From Takifugu bimaculatus (lineage: Eukaryota > Chordata > Actinopteri > Tetraodontiformes > Tetraodontidae), in assembly GCA_004026145.2 (NCBI GenBank), contig CP034977.1:3427484-3491483 (forward strand): a stretch of 64,000 nucleotides of DNA, read 5' to 3'. Below are positions 24,700 through 35,500 of the stretch, in pieces. Position 1 is the first letter of the stretch, and each line of letters begins with the position of its first letter. The notes under the pieces were generated by a model, which worked only from the letters and a program-made list of their open reading frames with translations, had not been told where the DNA came from and did no database searches. Made by a program: the position numbers and the translations under genes.

Positions 24700-27600
24700 A
24701 TGCCGACTGTTGGGGTAAAACGGGATCTCCTCTTCCAAGCTTTGGGTCGAACATATAGTAAGTAATACCAAATAGCATCGTACACATATGACTGCGTTGT
24801 CTTGTCTGTTGTAAAAGGTTTATTTAGCTCCATTATGTGGAAGAGTACTTTACAGCCTTGTCCCGTTAGCCTCTCGGCTAACGAGTTGGGAACTTCTCCC
24901 TTCCTACTTTGACTATGTATTTCGGAATGTAAGTTATATTAATAATCATATTTACATTTATTTGCTGTGATTTAGTAAATATTGCAATTGTAAAATGCTC
25001 TCAATTACTTCAGTGACATCTCGGTGCAGGATGTCAACGTGATTGCATCATTTCTCCCGGCATCTGCCATTTAAATCTGACCAATGTGCAGTAAGAGCAG
25101 CATTATTGTAGCCATCAACGATTGGATGCTTGGCAATATGGAACGGGGCATTTATTAAAAACGGTACTGTACAAGAGTATTAATAACTGTGTCTTTCCCT
25201 GCTTTATAGCTGACGAAGAGTTTGACGAGCTGTGCTTTGAGTTCGGACTGGAGCTCGATGAAATTGTGAGTCATTAGTCTTAAATATGCGTCTCAGTCCT
25301 CAAATTACTGTTAACATTTAGTATGAGTTCATGCACAGTAGTCGTTGTAATAGCACCCAGACGGTGGTATTTGCTAACTGTATACTGTCAGGCGGATTTC
25401 CATAGTTTAAAAGGTCTTCTGTATAAATCCCTGGTGACGCGCCTCTTACCTTTTCACAGACCTCTGAGAAGGAGATAATTAGCAAAGAGAAGGGTGACTG
25501 CAAAGCATCAGGAGCATCTGAGGTCATTCTCTATAAGATCGATGTGCCAGCTAATCGCTATGACCTCTTATGTCTGGAGGGGTTGGTCCGTGGGATGCAG
25601 GTCTTCAAAAACAAGTAAGTACAGTCTTTCAATGAAAAAGTAACACAGGTTTTGTAGATGACTGGTATCAGTCGTGTTGCATTTAAAGCTCCATTGTGGT
25701 TATATTTAGTTGAGCTGCTGTGACTCTTGCGTTGCAGGATGGAGGCCCCTCGCTACAGACGCGTGGGCCCGGCCCGTGGGCAGCCTCAGAGGCTGGTTAT
25801 TACGAAGGACGTGAGTGGTTCCGTCGCGTCGCCGATGATGGGATTAGCTTTTGATGGCAATCCAAAGTCGGTTTGATCACAGTGAATGTTTGTTGCTGTG
25901 GGCAGACAGCAGCAGTGCGACCGTACGCCGTGGCAGCGGTGTTGAGAGACATCACCTTCACACAGGAGCGATACGACAGCTTCATCGAGCTGCAGGAGAA
26001 ACTCCATCAGAACATCTGCAGGTGGGCTCAGTAGTTGGAATTTGAACGTGTTTATACCAAAAACACCAGGTGAAGGCTGAAGACAGCGTAGATAACGGAT
26101 GTTCTCATTTTATTTGCAGGAGGAGAACCCTGGTGGCCATTGGGACCCATGATCTGGACACCATATCCTGGTCCTTTCACATTCACAGCCAAACCACCTG
26201 CAGACATCAGCTTCAAACCCCTAAACCAGACTAAAGAGTTCACTGCTGTCCAGCTGATGAGCCTCTACAAGGTAAAGGATGAACTCCCTCGTGGAATAGA
26301 AACCTGTTCAACAGGTGTTATAACGTTGCTGTTCTGACAGGCAGACAATCACCTGAAGCACTTCCTTCATATTATTGAAGACAAGCCTGTGTACCCTGTC
26401 ATCTACGACAGCAACGGCGTCGTTCTGTCCATGCCTCCCATCATCAATGGTTGGTACTTTGGCTCTGTTTTTCCCAACACAATTGTCACTTTATCGCCTC
26501 TTGTGAATTTATCTATTCGCCTTTTTTCAGGGGACCATTCAAAAATTACCCTAAAGACAAAGAACGTGTTTATCGAGTGCACGGCCACAGATCTGACCAA
26601 GGTAGAACCTGAGGCGAAGGACCATTGCGTGCGTTGTTAGATGCTCTATCAGACCAATAACTGAGCGTTTGTCTCCAGGCGAAGGTTGTGTTGGACATGA
26701 TGGTCACCATGTTCAGCGAGTATTGTTCACAGCCCTTCACGTAAGTTAAACAGTCCTGGCAGTGAGGGTTATTTCAGCCTTACTGTTGGTGACCTTTTCA
26801 CTATTACAGTGATGTCACAAGATCTGTTTCCATCGTTCCTCCGTAATACAGTCCGTGTTATTTTGGTCTATTTTAACCCAGTTACAGACTCGGTGGTGTA
26901 ACTATTACAGACCCCTGGTGGCTGAAACGAATCGGTTGATGGTGACGTTTCTCCTGTCCCTCACTCTTTCAGGGTGGAGGAGGCTGAGGTGGTGTCTCCA
27001 GATGGCCAGATCTACAAATATCCAGTACTGTGGCCAGTCTATGCTGCAATGATATTGTCTGTTTTTCTTTGTCTTCCGTCTTCTAAAGTCCCTGCTCCTA
27101 TTCCCTGGTTTGTATTTAAGGAGTTGGCCTACAGGAAAGAGAAGCTTTCCGGACAGTTGATCAATAAGAAAATCGGCATTAGGTGAGTGCAACAAAACGC
27201 GGGTAAAAATGTTTAAAACCCTTTCATAGCGGTTGTCTGTTTCCCTCAGCGAGTCGACGGAGAGGATCGCCCAGTTGCTGACTAGGATGTGCCTGCTGTC
27301 TCACCCCACCGGCGTGGGGGATGAGATCGAGGTCGAGATCCCGCCCACTCGCTCGGACGTCATCCACGCCTGCGACATCGTCGAGGATGCTGCCATGGCC
27401 TACGGATTCAACAACATCACCCGCACCATCCCTCGCACCTACACCATAGCTAACCAGGTAGCCGCTGACCTGTGCCATCGGGTCTGCCTGACACCAAGTG
27501 TGGGCTCTGATGAAATGTTTCTATTTTCAGTTTCCATTGAATAAACTCACAGAGCTGATGAGGCAGGAAATGGCGGCTGCAGGATTTACAGAAGCTCTCA

Positions 27601-30600
27601 ACTTTGCTTTGGTAAGAAAAACACAACACAAACAATGTTTTTGGCAAGATGGCGGCAACATAGGCTGGCAAACTTTTTTTTTTTTTCCTCTCAAGTGTTC
27701 TCGAGAAGATATTTCAGACAAGCTTGGAAAGAAGATTGCAGACACCAAAGCAGTGCATATTTCCAACCCCAAGACTGCTGAGTTCCAGGTAAATAAATCT
27801 GGATTCTTTTGTTCATGAGCTGCCCAGAAATTGCAAAAACACTATTTTATGTACACAATAAATCAACTAATTTCTAGGTTTTGTCAATTTTCATAGCTTT
27901 AGCTTAGGAGCAGCTCTTGAAATGTACACATTCATACAATCATGGCAGCGGAGAAGATCTAAACATTACACGCTTTGTCCTGGAGGGGGCGCTCCTTCAC
28001 AAAAGATTGTCCTAAACATGATCGTTGTGCCACCACTAGGTGGCGCGCACCTCTTTATTGCCCGGCCTGTTGAAAACCATTGCTGCCAACAGGAAGATGC
28101 CTCTTCCTCTCAAACTCTTCGAGATATCTGACGTGGTGCTGAAGGATGAAACGAAAGGTGACTGTCTCTATAGAATGATTGGGGAAAGGTATTATCCTCT
28201 CAAACTTCCAAGAGGTTTCCTTGTGTGGAAGTGTAGCACTCGCATTTACCTTGTTGTATGGTTTAGCCCTGTTTCAGTGTTGCCGACACTGTCATTACCT
28301 GTTTCCACAAACCAGATGTGGGCGCCAGGAACTGCAGGCGCTTGTCTGCCATTTACTACAACAAGAACCCGGGCTTTGAGGTGATTCACGGCCTGCTGGA
28401 CCGGACCATGCAGCTTCTGGAGGTGAAGCTTGGACGGGGGGAAGGCTACCACATCCAGGCAGCAGATGGTAAGAACAGTTGACTGCAGCAGCAGAGGGAA
28501 GGTCACAGGGATCATATTTAAGAGCTGGGAAAAATCCCAGTGAGGCATTATAAAAAGCCCTAGTTTGGTTATTCTCGCCACGCTGGTGAACAAATAAATC
28601 TCTGTCGTGCGTCTAATTGAATAGTCTTAAACTGGGAGGAGGGCCTACAGGGCTGCGATTGGTCGTGTGATCGCTCCGGCAACGGAGGGTTGCGAAATCT
28701 CCGCTGTGCTGTTTTCAAGTTGTCAAATATGTTTGTGGTGTGTTGGAATCCATCTGTAATGACATCGGCCACAAACATTAGCCCTGCGTTATCCACTGTG
28801 TACTGTGGTTTGGTTAAATTACTGTAATTCAGCATCTGGAGAGCATTTCTCCCACCACTTTATCTACCATTCCTCCTCTTCTGAAGCCTTCTCTCCACGG
28901 GGGCTTTTTTAATAACCCCGATTCTTACAGCTTTCCACTAGATTCCTGGAGTGCATCACGATTCACAGGTTTGATTTAGTCTCAGATCATGTTGCCTGTT
29001 GATGCTTTGAACCATTGTGGAGTTTTGAATGTGCGTTGTAGCCAGAAGAGTTCAGGGAATCGACAATAAAGGCTTGTTTACACACGCATGCGCAGCAAGT
29101 TAGCACCGATGCGCTCTGGGACGCCGGTATGTCATTGATCACTGGTCCGGCATCTCTTTGATCACTAACGATCAAAGGTTCCACCGAGCTAATTTCAGAG
29201 ATCTCCACTCTGTGAATGATGAAACTCATCTGTGCAGCAGCGCACGAGTTTTAGTGCTCGTGATCGAAGACCGTTGCGTCAGAATTGGGTCTGTTCCCGC
29301 TGTCATCACACATGATCCAGCAATGTCAGCGCTGCTAAACAATCAGAAGAGTCCGTCCTCAGGCTCTGACGTCACCTGGAGCTTCTCCGTGCTGCAATCT
29401 CCTTTACTCTGATCTTCAGCTGGCGGGCGTCAAGGTCACACGCTGCAGAGCTCCGACTCCCATTCAGACTGCAAATCAATGAGCTCAAATATCAGCAAAT
29501 GGGCTCAGGGTGGGGGGGGGTGGGGGGAGGGGAGGGGAGAAGGAGGCGTGAGCGTGTGGTGAGTCTGCAGTGTGGGAGAGTGCAAGGGAGTCACGTGGGA
29601 TTCTGCAGTAGTGAGGAGGAAGACGGATTGCACCGTCCCCCCCCCCCCGTGCTGAGACTGTCCGTCTAAGGGGAGAACGCAGAGGCATTACGCAGTGCCC
29701 CCCCCCCACCACTGCCACACACAGGCTTTGCGCCACTCGCCTAATGTGCACGCACACGTCAGCGTGTCCTTAACCCCATTACAGTGTCACGGCCCCCCCC
29801 GGCCCAGCAGCTCACCTGACTCGCACACACTTCGCAGGAGGTGTCAATCAGCCGGGCGGAACGCCGCCGCAGACGAGGGAGGGGGGCGGCTGTGGGAGCG
29901 CGGGTCAGCTTAGGTTCCTCCACTCAGCAGGTTGGGAGGCACGAAATAATGAGTCCGGGGATCAGGAAGGGAGGAAGAGACCACTTAAGAGACAGATGTC
30001 CACGTTCCACTTAACAACTGTGTCCAAAGCCAGGGCTCTATTCCTGCCCCATTAGGCAAAGGGAACATCTTCCCTTCCCAAATTGCCCAAAGTGTCGGCC
30101 ATTATGCATTTTATAATGATGTAGATTTCAGTTTGCCCTTATTTACCTGTGATGTCTTTAAGTTTTAAACAACTGATGCCCAAAGCAACGTACAGTTCAT
30201 GCTCCTTTCAGTGTGGGGGGGGGGATGTAGAAACCACTGGATTAACGCCCATATTAACCTTCTTTATTGCTGCAGCAACAATCACTGTGGCTCCTGTTGC
30301 CTGAAATAGTGAATGTAATGTACCATTCTGGCCTTTAAAAAGCCTGTTTTTCCATGTAAAACAAAAGTGCAGGATTCTTATCGACTGGCTAGTTATTTTT
30401 ATGGTTGCCATGGCATCCTGCCGGTGGTACACGAACGTGACGTGGGAGTCCATTAGCGCACGCCAAATTAAATCCAACTTTGAAGGTGAGAGGTTACAAG
30501 CAGCTCTGTCCCGACTTCGTCTTGGTGAAAGTTACCGATTCGTCTTCCACAAAAGTGACACGCGTGTTTTGGAAGCCTTCCTCCGTCCAGACTGAACATC

Positions 30601-31211
30601 AGAGCAGTGGGCTCTGGAACCCATTAGCAAAACAGCGTGGGAAGAAGCAGCGCTCTCTGGGAAAAGCCGTATCTGTGTGTGTGTGTGGAGCTGTCGTTAT
30701 GGAAACACATCTATCTTGGTAAATGACCAACAAGTCCATCATTCTGTCTGCCTACATGTCTTTAATGAAGTGAGCAGAAGCCTCGTGTGTCTTCAGCTCC
30801 TCTTGGTTCCGGGGCTTTTTTACTCCTGCAGGACTGAATTAACTGTGACTCAGGCAGCAGATTCTGACCCCCAGCTTCTTCATCTAAACAAGTCTCTGCT
30901 GTTTGCCTGTCAGATGCAAAAAGGAAGCACTATTTCCTGGAGTTTTAACTGGAGTTAACGCGGTTGAGTGGCATTTTTCCTGTCGATAATAATCCTAACT
31001 TAATTGCCCCTGGTGGTCAGCTGCAGTACAGACGTTCTCATTTCTCTGTTCCCATTCAGACTCCACCTTTTTCCCGGGTCGCTGTGCGGAGATATTCGTT
31101 CAGGGGAAGAGCGTCGGGCGTCTCGGAGTCATCCACCCGGACGTCATCACCCGCTTCGAGCTGAACATGCCCTGCTCGGCCCTGGAGTTGGACATCGAAC
31201 CTTTCCTGTGA
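24700..31211 (+). CDS. farsb: Phenylalanyl-tRNA synthetase beta subunit
   Basis: Beta chain of the cytosolic alpha2-beta2 enzyme that loads phenylalanine onto tRNA-Phe. Seventeen exons: 24700-24757, 25210-25265, 25460-25614, 25738-25810, 25906-26021, 26120-26271, 26341-26449, 26531-26601, 26679-26740, 26973-27024, 27121-27182, 27250-27457, 27531-27611, 27696-27788, 28040-28157, 28316-28468, 31060-31211. They sum to 1771 nt, one base more than the 1770 needed for 589 aa (the human length). The surplus base lies in exon 6 at 26166-26169 and breaks the frame (see findings). Conserved stretches include YTDEEFDELCFEFGLELDE at the N-terminus, NRYDLLCLEGLVRG, VIYDSNGVVLSMPPIING in the B3/B4 region, the B5-region DIVEDAAMAYG, HISNPKTAEFQ, and the C-terminal VGRLGVIHPDVITRFEL. 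Introns are mostly 70-200 bp except the last (2.6 kb). No AATAAA follows before the eEF1B gene. Confidence 0.95.
26166..26169 (+). other. farsb: Single-base frameshift in farsb exon 6
   Basis: Reading from exon 5, exon 6 gives GTHDLDTIS and then needs GPFTFTAKPPADISFKPL, which is encoded one base to the right. As written, the frame runs into a TAA at 26232-26234. One base of 'tcct' is surplus. All other exons join in frame, so a sequencing or assembly slip is the simplest reading. Confidence 0.85.
28469..31059 (+). other. farsb: farsb intron 16
   Basis: A 2.6-kb intron, far longer than the other farsb introns. It carries poly-G and poly-C runs near 29.51 and 29.64 kb. No independent gene is recognised. 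Confidence 0.7.
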
Positions 31212-31288
31212 CTGACACTTTCTATTCTTCATGCTCCCTGCTGGTTAAAGTCGGCGCCTCGTTAACGCTCTCGCCTTTGCTCTTCCAG

Positions 31289-31329
31289 TGGTCGCGCTGC
31301 CTGAAACCAGCCTCACCAATGAAGTCCCC
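31289..31329 (+). other. Open leader of the eEF1B ORF with splice acceptor
   Basis: The eEF1B frame stays open upstream to 31249. A strong acceptor (pyrimidine-rich, 'gctcttccag') ends at 31288, with a branch-like 'gttaac' before it. An exon starting at 31289 enters the eEF1B frame if the upstream exon ends with one spare base, which is the phase of farsb exons 15 and 16. Confidence 0.45.
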
Positions 31330-32058
31330 ATGCAGGAAGTCGTCAAGCGCAGGTTTCCTGTCAAAGAAGAGTCCTCGCAGGCCCCGCCTTCCTGCCCCGC
31401 CTCCACCAAAACTGTGTTTGGCGACATGAGCACACCAGTTGCTCTCAAAGCTCTCAACGAGTTCCTGGCGGACAGAAGCTATATGGAGGGCTTCTGGGCG
31501 TCCCAGGCTGACACCTCAGTGTTTGACTCCCTCCCTGTGGCTCCGTCACCAACACTCTGCCACCTGCGGCGTTGGTATAACCACATCAAGTCTCTCCAGG
31601 CTGAACGAGGCAGCCTACCGTCAGCCAAGACCCAGTTTGTCCTTCACGATGCCTCAGGAAACGACGCCAGCGACGACGACATCGACCTCTTTGGCTCGGA
31701 GGACGAGGAAGAGGCCGCGGAGGCGGCGAGAGTGAAGGAGCAGCGCCTGGCCGAATACGCCGCCAAGAAATCCAAGAAGCCAGCTCTCATCGCCAAGTCC
31801 TCCATCCTGCTGGACGTCAAGCCGTGGGACGACGAGACCGATATGAAGAAGCTGGAGGAATGTGTTCGCAGCGTCAGCATGGAGGGGCTGCTGTGGGGAC
31901 AGTCCAAGCTGGTCCCCGTAGGCTACGGCATCAAGAAGCTCCAGATCGGCTGCGTGGTGGAGGACGATAAGGTGGGCACCGACGTGCTGGAGGAGGCCAT
32001 CACCGCCTTCGAGGATCACGTGCAGTCTGTCGACGTGGCCGCCTTCAACAAGATCTGA
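31330..32058 (+). CDS. Intronless eEF1B-beta (EF-1 beta) gene
   Basis: Encodes up to 242 aa resembling translation elongation factor 1-beta, the exchange factor that recharges eEF1A with GTP. The N-terminal half has the GST-like block (LNEFLADRSYMEGF, SQADTSVFD, RRWYNHIKS). Then come the acidic linker with the casein-kinase-2 motif DIDLFGSEDEEE and the complete C-terminal exchange domain (SSILLDVKPWDDETDM, LVPVGYGIKKLQI, VEDDKVGTD, VAAFNKI). A linker block of the vertebrate EEF1B2 family is replaced by an unrelated short stretch. The homology begins at FGD just before a second ATG (31426), so the true start could be 31330 or 31426 (210 aa). The usual gene has several introns and this copy has none, so it is probably an old retrocopy; conserved motifs argue that it works. 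It starts 119 nt after the farsb stop. Confidence 0.85.
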   Translation: MQEVVKRRFPVKEESSQAPPSCPASTKTVFGDMSTPVALKALNEFLADRSYMEGFWASQADTSVFDSLPVAPSPTLCHLRRWYNHIKSLQAERGSLPSAKTQFVLHDASGNDASDDDIDLFGSEDEEEAAEAARVKEQRLAEYAAKKSKKPALIAKSSILLDVKPWDDETDMKKLEECVRSVSMEGLLWGQSKLVPVGYGIKKLQIGCVVEDDKVGTDVLEEAITAFEDHVQSVDVAAFNKI

Positions 32059-32185
32059 ATCCCCGAGGGATTCGGCGACGGGACCATCCCACATGCTTTT
32101 GTTGACTTTGTTGCTGAGTCTGCGATCAACATGTGAAGCTCAGGTTCATTTGTACACTAAAGCCTGATGGAGGGTTGTCAGGAGA

Positions 32186-32191
32186 AATAAA
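32186..32191 (+). terminator. Poly(A) signal for eEF1B and possibly farsb
   Basis: AATAAA, 128 bp after the eEF1B stop. It is the first plus-strand AATAAA after the farsb stop codon as well, so farsb transcripts may also end here. Confidence 0.65.
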
Positions 32192-32501
32192 TCCATCCCA
32201 GCTTTTGAGTGTCTTTTCTGCCGTGTGTTTGTCAACTGCAGGCCCTTCATCACGACTCTCGTCCCCCCTGCAGACGCTACGAGCGTCCAAAAGATGCTGT
32301 AAGCATCCATGAACGGTAAAGCAGATGCTGAGAGCAGAATAAGGGGAAAATCGGATCATTCCTGTGTTTATAGCATCTGCACATCACAGGATCATGCTTT
32401 TGGCTGTACAATTTCAACAGGGTTCAACTTGGGATCAAACTGTACCAACGTCACGGCCGAGCACAACAACATTGTTTACAGCTAGCTCAGTTAAATGTAC
32501 A
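32192..32501. other. Convergent gap between eEF1B and sgpp2
   Basis: About 310 bp between the plus-strand AATAAA and the minus-strand ATTAAA. No feature is seen inside it. Confidence 0.6.
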
Positions 32502-32507
32502 TTTAAT
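32502..32507 (-). terminator. sgpp2: Candidate sgpp2 poly(A) signal
   Basis: The minus strand reads ATTAAA, the common variant signal, about 95 bp past the sgpp2 stop. Confidence 0.4.
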
Positions 32508-32599
32508 AATGAATCCCTGTCCTTATCTATTAAAATTAATGTTAAAATGCGATCGCATATACATTGAAATGGTCCATCTCTTTGGGTCGTGTGTGAAGG

Positions 32600-35500
32600 T
32601 CATGACAGCCCCAGCAGGACGAAGACCCTGTTGACCAGTATGGAGTTGACAAGTCCAACAGCCGTGTACGTGACAAACTTATAGGGCACTTCGATCTCCT
32701 TCCTCCTCCTGGCGCCGCTGTCGTTTCTGGGCACTTTGTACCAGGAGTACAGCACCCGCAGGCTCAGCGTTTTCACCACCTGACGGGTTCCCACTAACGC
32801 CAACACCCCCACCAGGAAACGAGCGGCGCCCCACGCCAGAGCGTGCAGCGTCAGGGTGGGCAAAGGGGCGGGCAAGGGCCCCCCAGGCTCAATAGTGGGC
32901 CCCAGCCGCTCGCTCACCCAGTACCCAGCGAAGCACCCGCCGCCTGCTCCGAGAATGGTGGTGGTATCCCCCCGCGTGGTGCTGTAGTGGCCCAGGTCCG
33001 GGTATGTGTAGCTCAGGAAGAGCGGCAGCATCAGGCCCACGGCCGGGGAGAGGGGGCTGCTGAGCTGGAACTGGTCGATGGCTTCCCAGTAGGGGTAAGT
33101 GAGGAGGATGAGGACGGCCGAGAGCAGAACGCCTGAGATCACGTCCTGAAAGCAGGACCAGAAGATGCTTTAACGTGAGCACTGCACGATTTTGAGGTTA
33201 CTTTTATAGTGACTGGGAAGTCTGGAATAGTGTGAACTGACAAATCCTGGACAATTGAATGTCTCGTCCGTGTGCTACGTATGATATGTGCTGCCAACTG
33301 TCTGCGTTCTTTTTTTCAGATGGCGTTCTGGAGATTAGCCAAGAGCTACGGAGCAAGATGAGCAGATTAGCAAGGTCAATGCAGGAGTTTCCCATATCAC
33401 AGAGGTGGTTAGGTTACCGTGGAAACTCGTAACTGCTGTTTAAGAGATTAGGATTAGAAAAGGACACCGCGTGATTGTCATCTCTATAAGTTCTACATTC
33501 TGGAAGAGCGCGTATAAAGTTCTGGTCTAAACAAAAGTTTAGAAAGATTGATTTTTTTAATATATGAAGTCCAACTTTTTAAATATTTATAAATAAATCC
33601 CCCCCCCCCCCCCCAAACCTTTGTTTCAGAGTGGAGCTGCCAGGATTTAATAACTTAAAAATGTACGGAAACATGAAAATATGCATTATTAATCCAGCGC
33701 GGGGCTAAAAAGCTGCAATGTGCACGTGTCGGGAATCCTTTACCAGCACTGAGTGCATCCCTGTGTAGAGGCGGCTCAGGCTCACCAAGGACGACATCGT
33801 CACGGCGACCATCAGGCCCACCTGGAACGGAAACTGAGACGCGGAAACACAGACTGGGATCAGTGGTTGTCCGGACAAACCTGACTGGGCGGAATGGGAC
33901 CACGTGCCCCAAATTCCCCCTCCTGGAACATCTCTGGACCACGGTTTCTTCCCTGTTTGTTTCTGATCCAATCCTTCATTCATTAATCCTCCGGATGACG
34001 ACACTGACCTGTCACGTGCTTCTACGCTCCATCCTCTCCTTCACCTACAGCGGCAGGTTTTGCCCCCCCCCTCCATTTCAATAACAGTGAGAAGAGAGGG
34101 CTTGTGCATTCATTCACCTCCCCCTCCCCTGCTTCCCTCCTCTGCCCTTTTTTCCTGTGTCTTTTCCTGTCTTTTTTTGCAGCTGGAAGCCTATTCACTG
34201 GTAGTTCATGAAGAGAAGGTTTTTTTTTTCTCCTGAATGGGTCACAAAGGACGCCGGGGACAGGAGGGGGTCACTCTGTGATTGACTGTCGCGACCCCTG
34301 ACCTGCTTCGGGAACTGGGCGAGTTGCCCCGAGGCCTTTTAACTATTGAGGAGCCGAGGCTGCAGCCTGCTACTCCTCTATAGCTGTGCACGCCCTTTTC
34401 TTTTGGGGTCCCATGAGGAATGTTGGGCTGAATCTTACTGTACGTCTCTGGGTGATTTTCTTGACCGTATGAAGGCAAATCATCAAACTGGCCGAGACAG
34501 TGTTTGGCTTTTGCTCTATAACGTGTCGGTTGAGTAAAGCAGCACACGAGTGAGCCGCTGACAGGTTTATTGACTAAAGCGAGGAAGCGTCGGGAGGAGG
34601 AGGAGGGAGGGGGAGAGTTGGACTGACAGTCATTGACTCGGTGGAGTCCATCAGAAAGGCTCGACGGGTGTGGCGGATGGTGACTGATGATGACTGCTGA
34701 CCCCGCCCCTCCGGGACCATTGTCCAACAGCTCAGTCAGGACGCCGTGATGGACAGCGGAGCCACTCCCACCGTCCCACTCAGCTACCTGAGGAACCGCT
34801 GCCATCTACAGGCTCCCCCTGACCCGAATGGTGCCACATTCATTCAGCAGTTCACTTGGATCGGCCAATTTTCGCCAATCTGAAAGGGCAGCCGTCCTCC
34901 TGACTAAATGGCAGCATAATTAACCTGCTAACGAGCCGCCTAATGACTGTCCCAACGTACCCTTCCCATTTATACCGGAGGTGTTAAGAGCACCGTTTGC
35001 AGCCTTCAGGAAATCGGCGCAACTGTTGACGTGAGGTAATTACCAGCACAGCACAGACAAAACATACAACACAAGTCAAATTAAAGCTTTAAACTTCTCA
35101 ATTAGTGCACGTGGACTGGTGTGCAGCTCACCTGGAACCTGGATTGAGCACTAAGCAGGACCGTGAAGGAGATGGCGGTGGCCGCCATGGCGTGGGTGGA
35201 GGGCAGTCCGTACTCTACGTCAACGCGCGTCTCCAGCTTGACCACAGGGGGCGACGGCGGACGGGGCAGCTTCAGCAAGTCCTTCATCAACTGGCCGATG
35301 TACATCACCATCTGGCAGAGGGCAGATCAGGCAGATGTTGGCTGGCTGGTAGGTTGAGCAGATGAACGCATGCTGAAGAATGTGTGCAAATCTAGTCAAC
35401 ATGGTCTTGAGGCGGATGCTTTTCTGTTGCCAGCTCAACCTTAAAGGAAGTCGCATTATTGGCAGCCATAAGATTACAGCATTTTCACAATGCCACATAA

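Noticed and set aside
31654..32094. A 146-codon minus-strand frame across the eEF1B gene
   Set aside because: Antisense shadow of the conserved eEF1B coding sequence.
34242..34805. A 187-codon minus-strand frame with an ATG inside an sgpp2 intron
   Set aside because: No recognisable domain, low-complexity Ser/Pro composition, and it lies in an intron of the same strand. I cannot exclude a novel protein but see no support.
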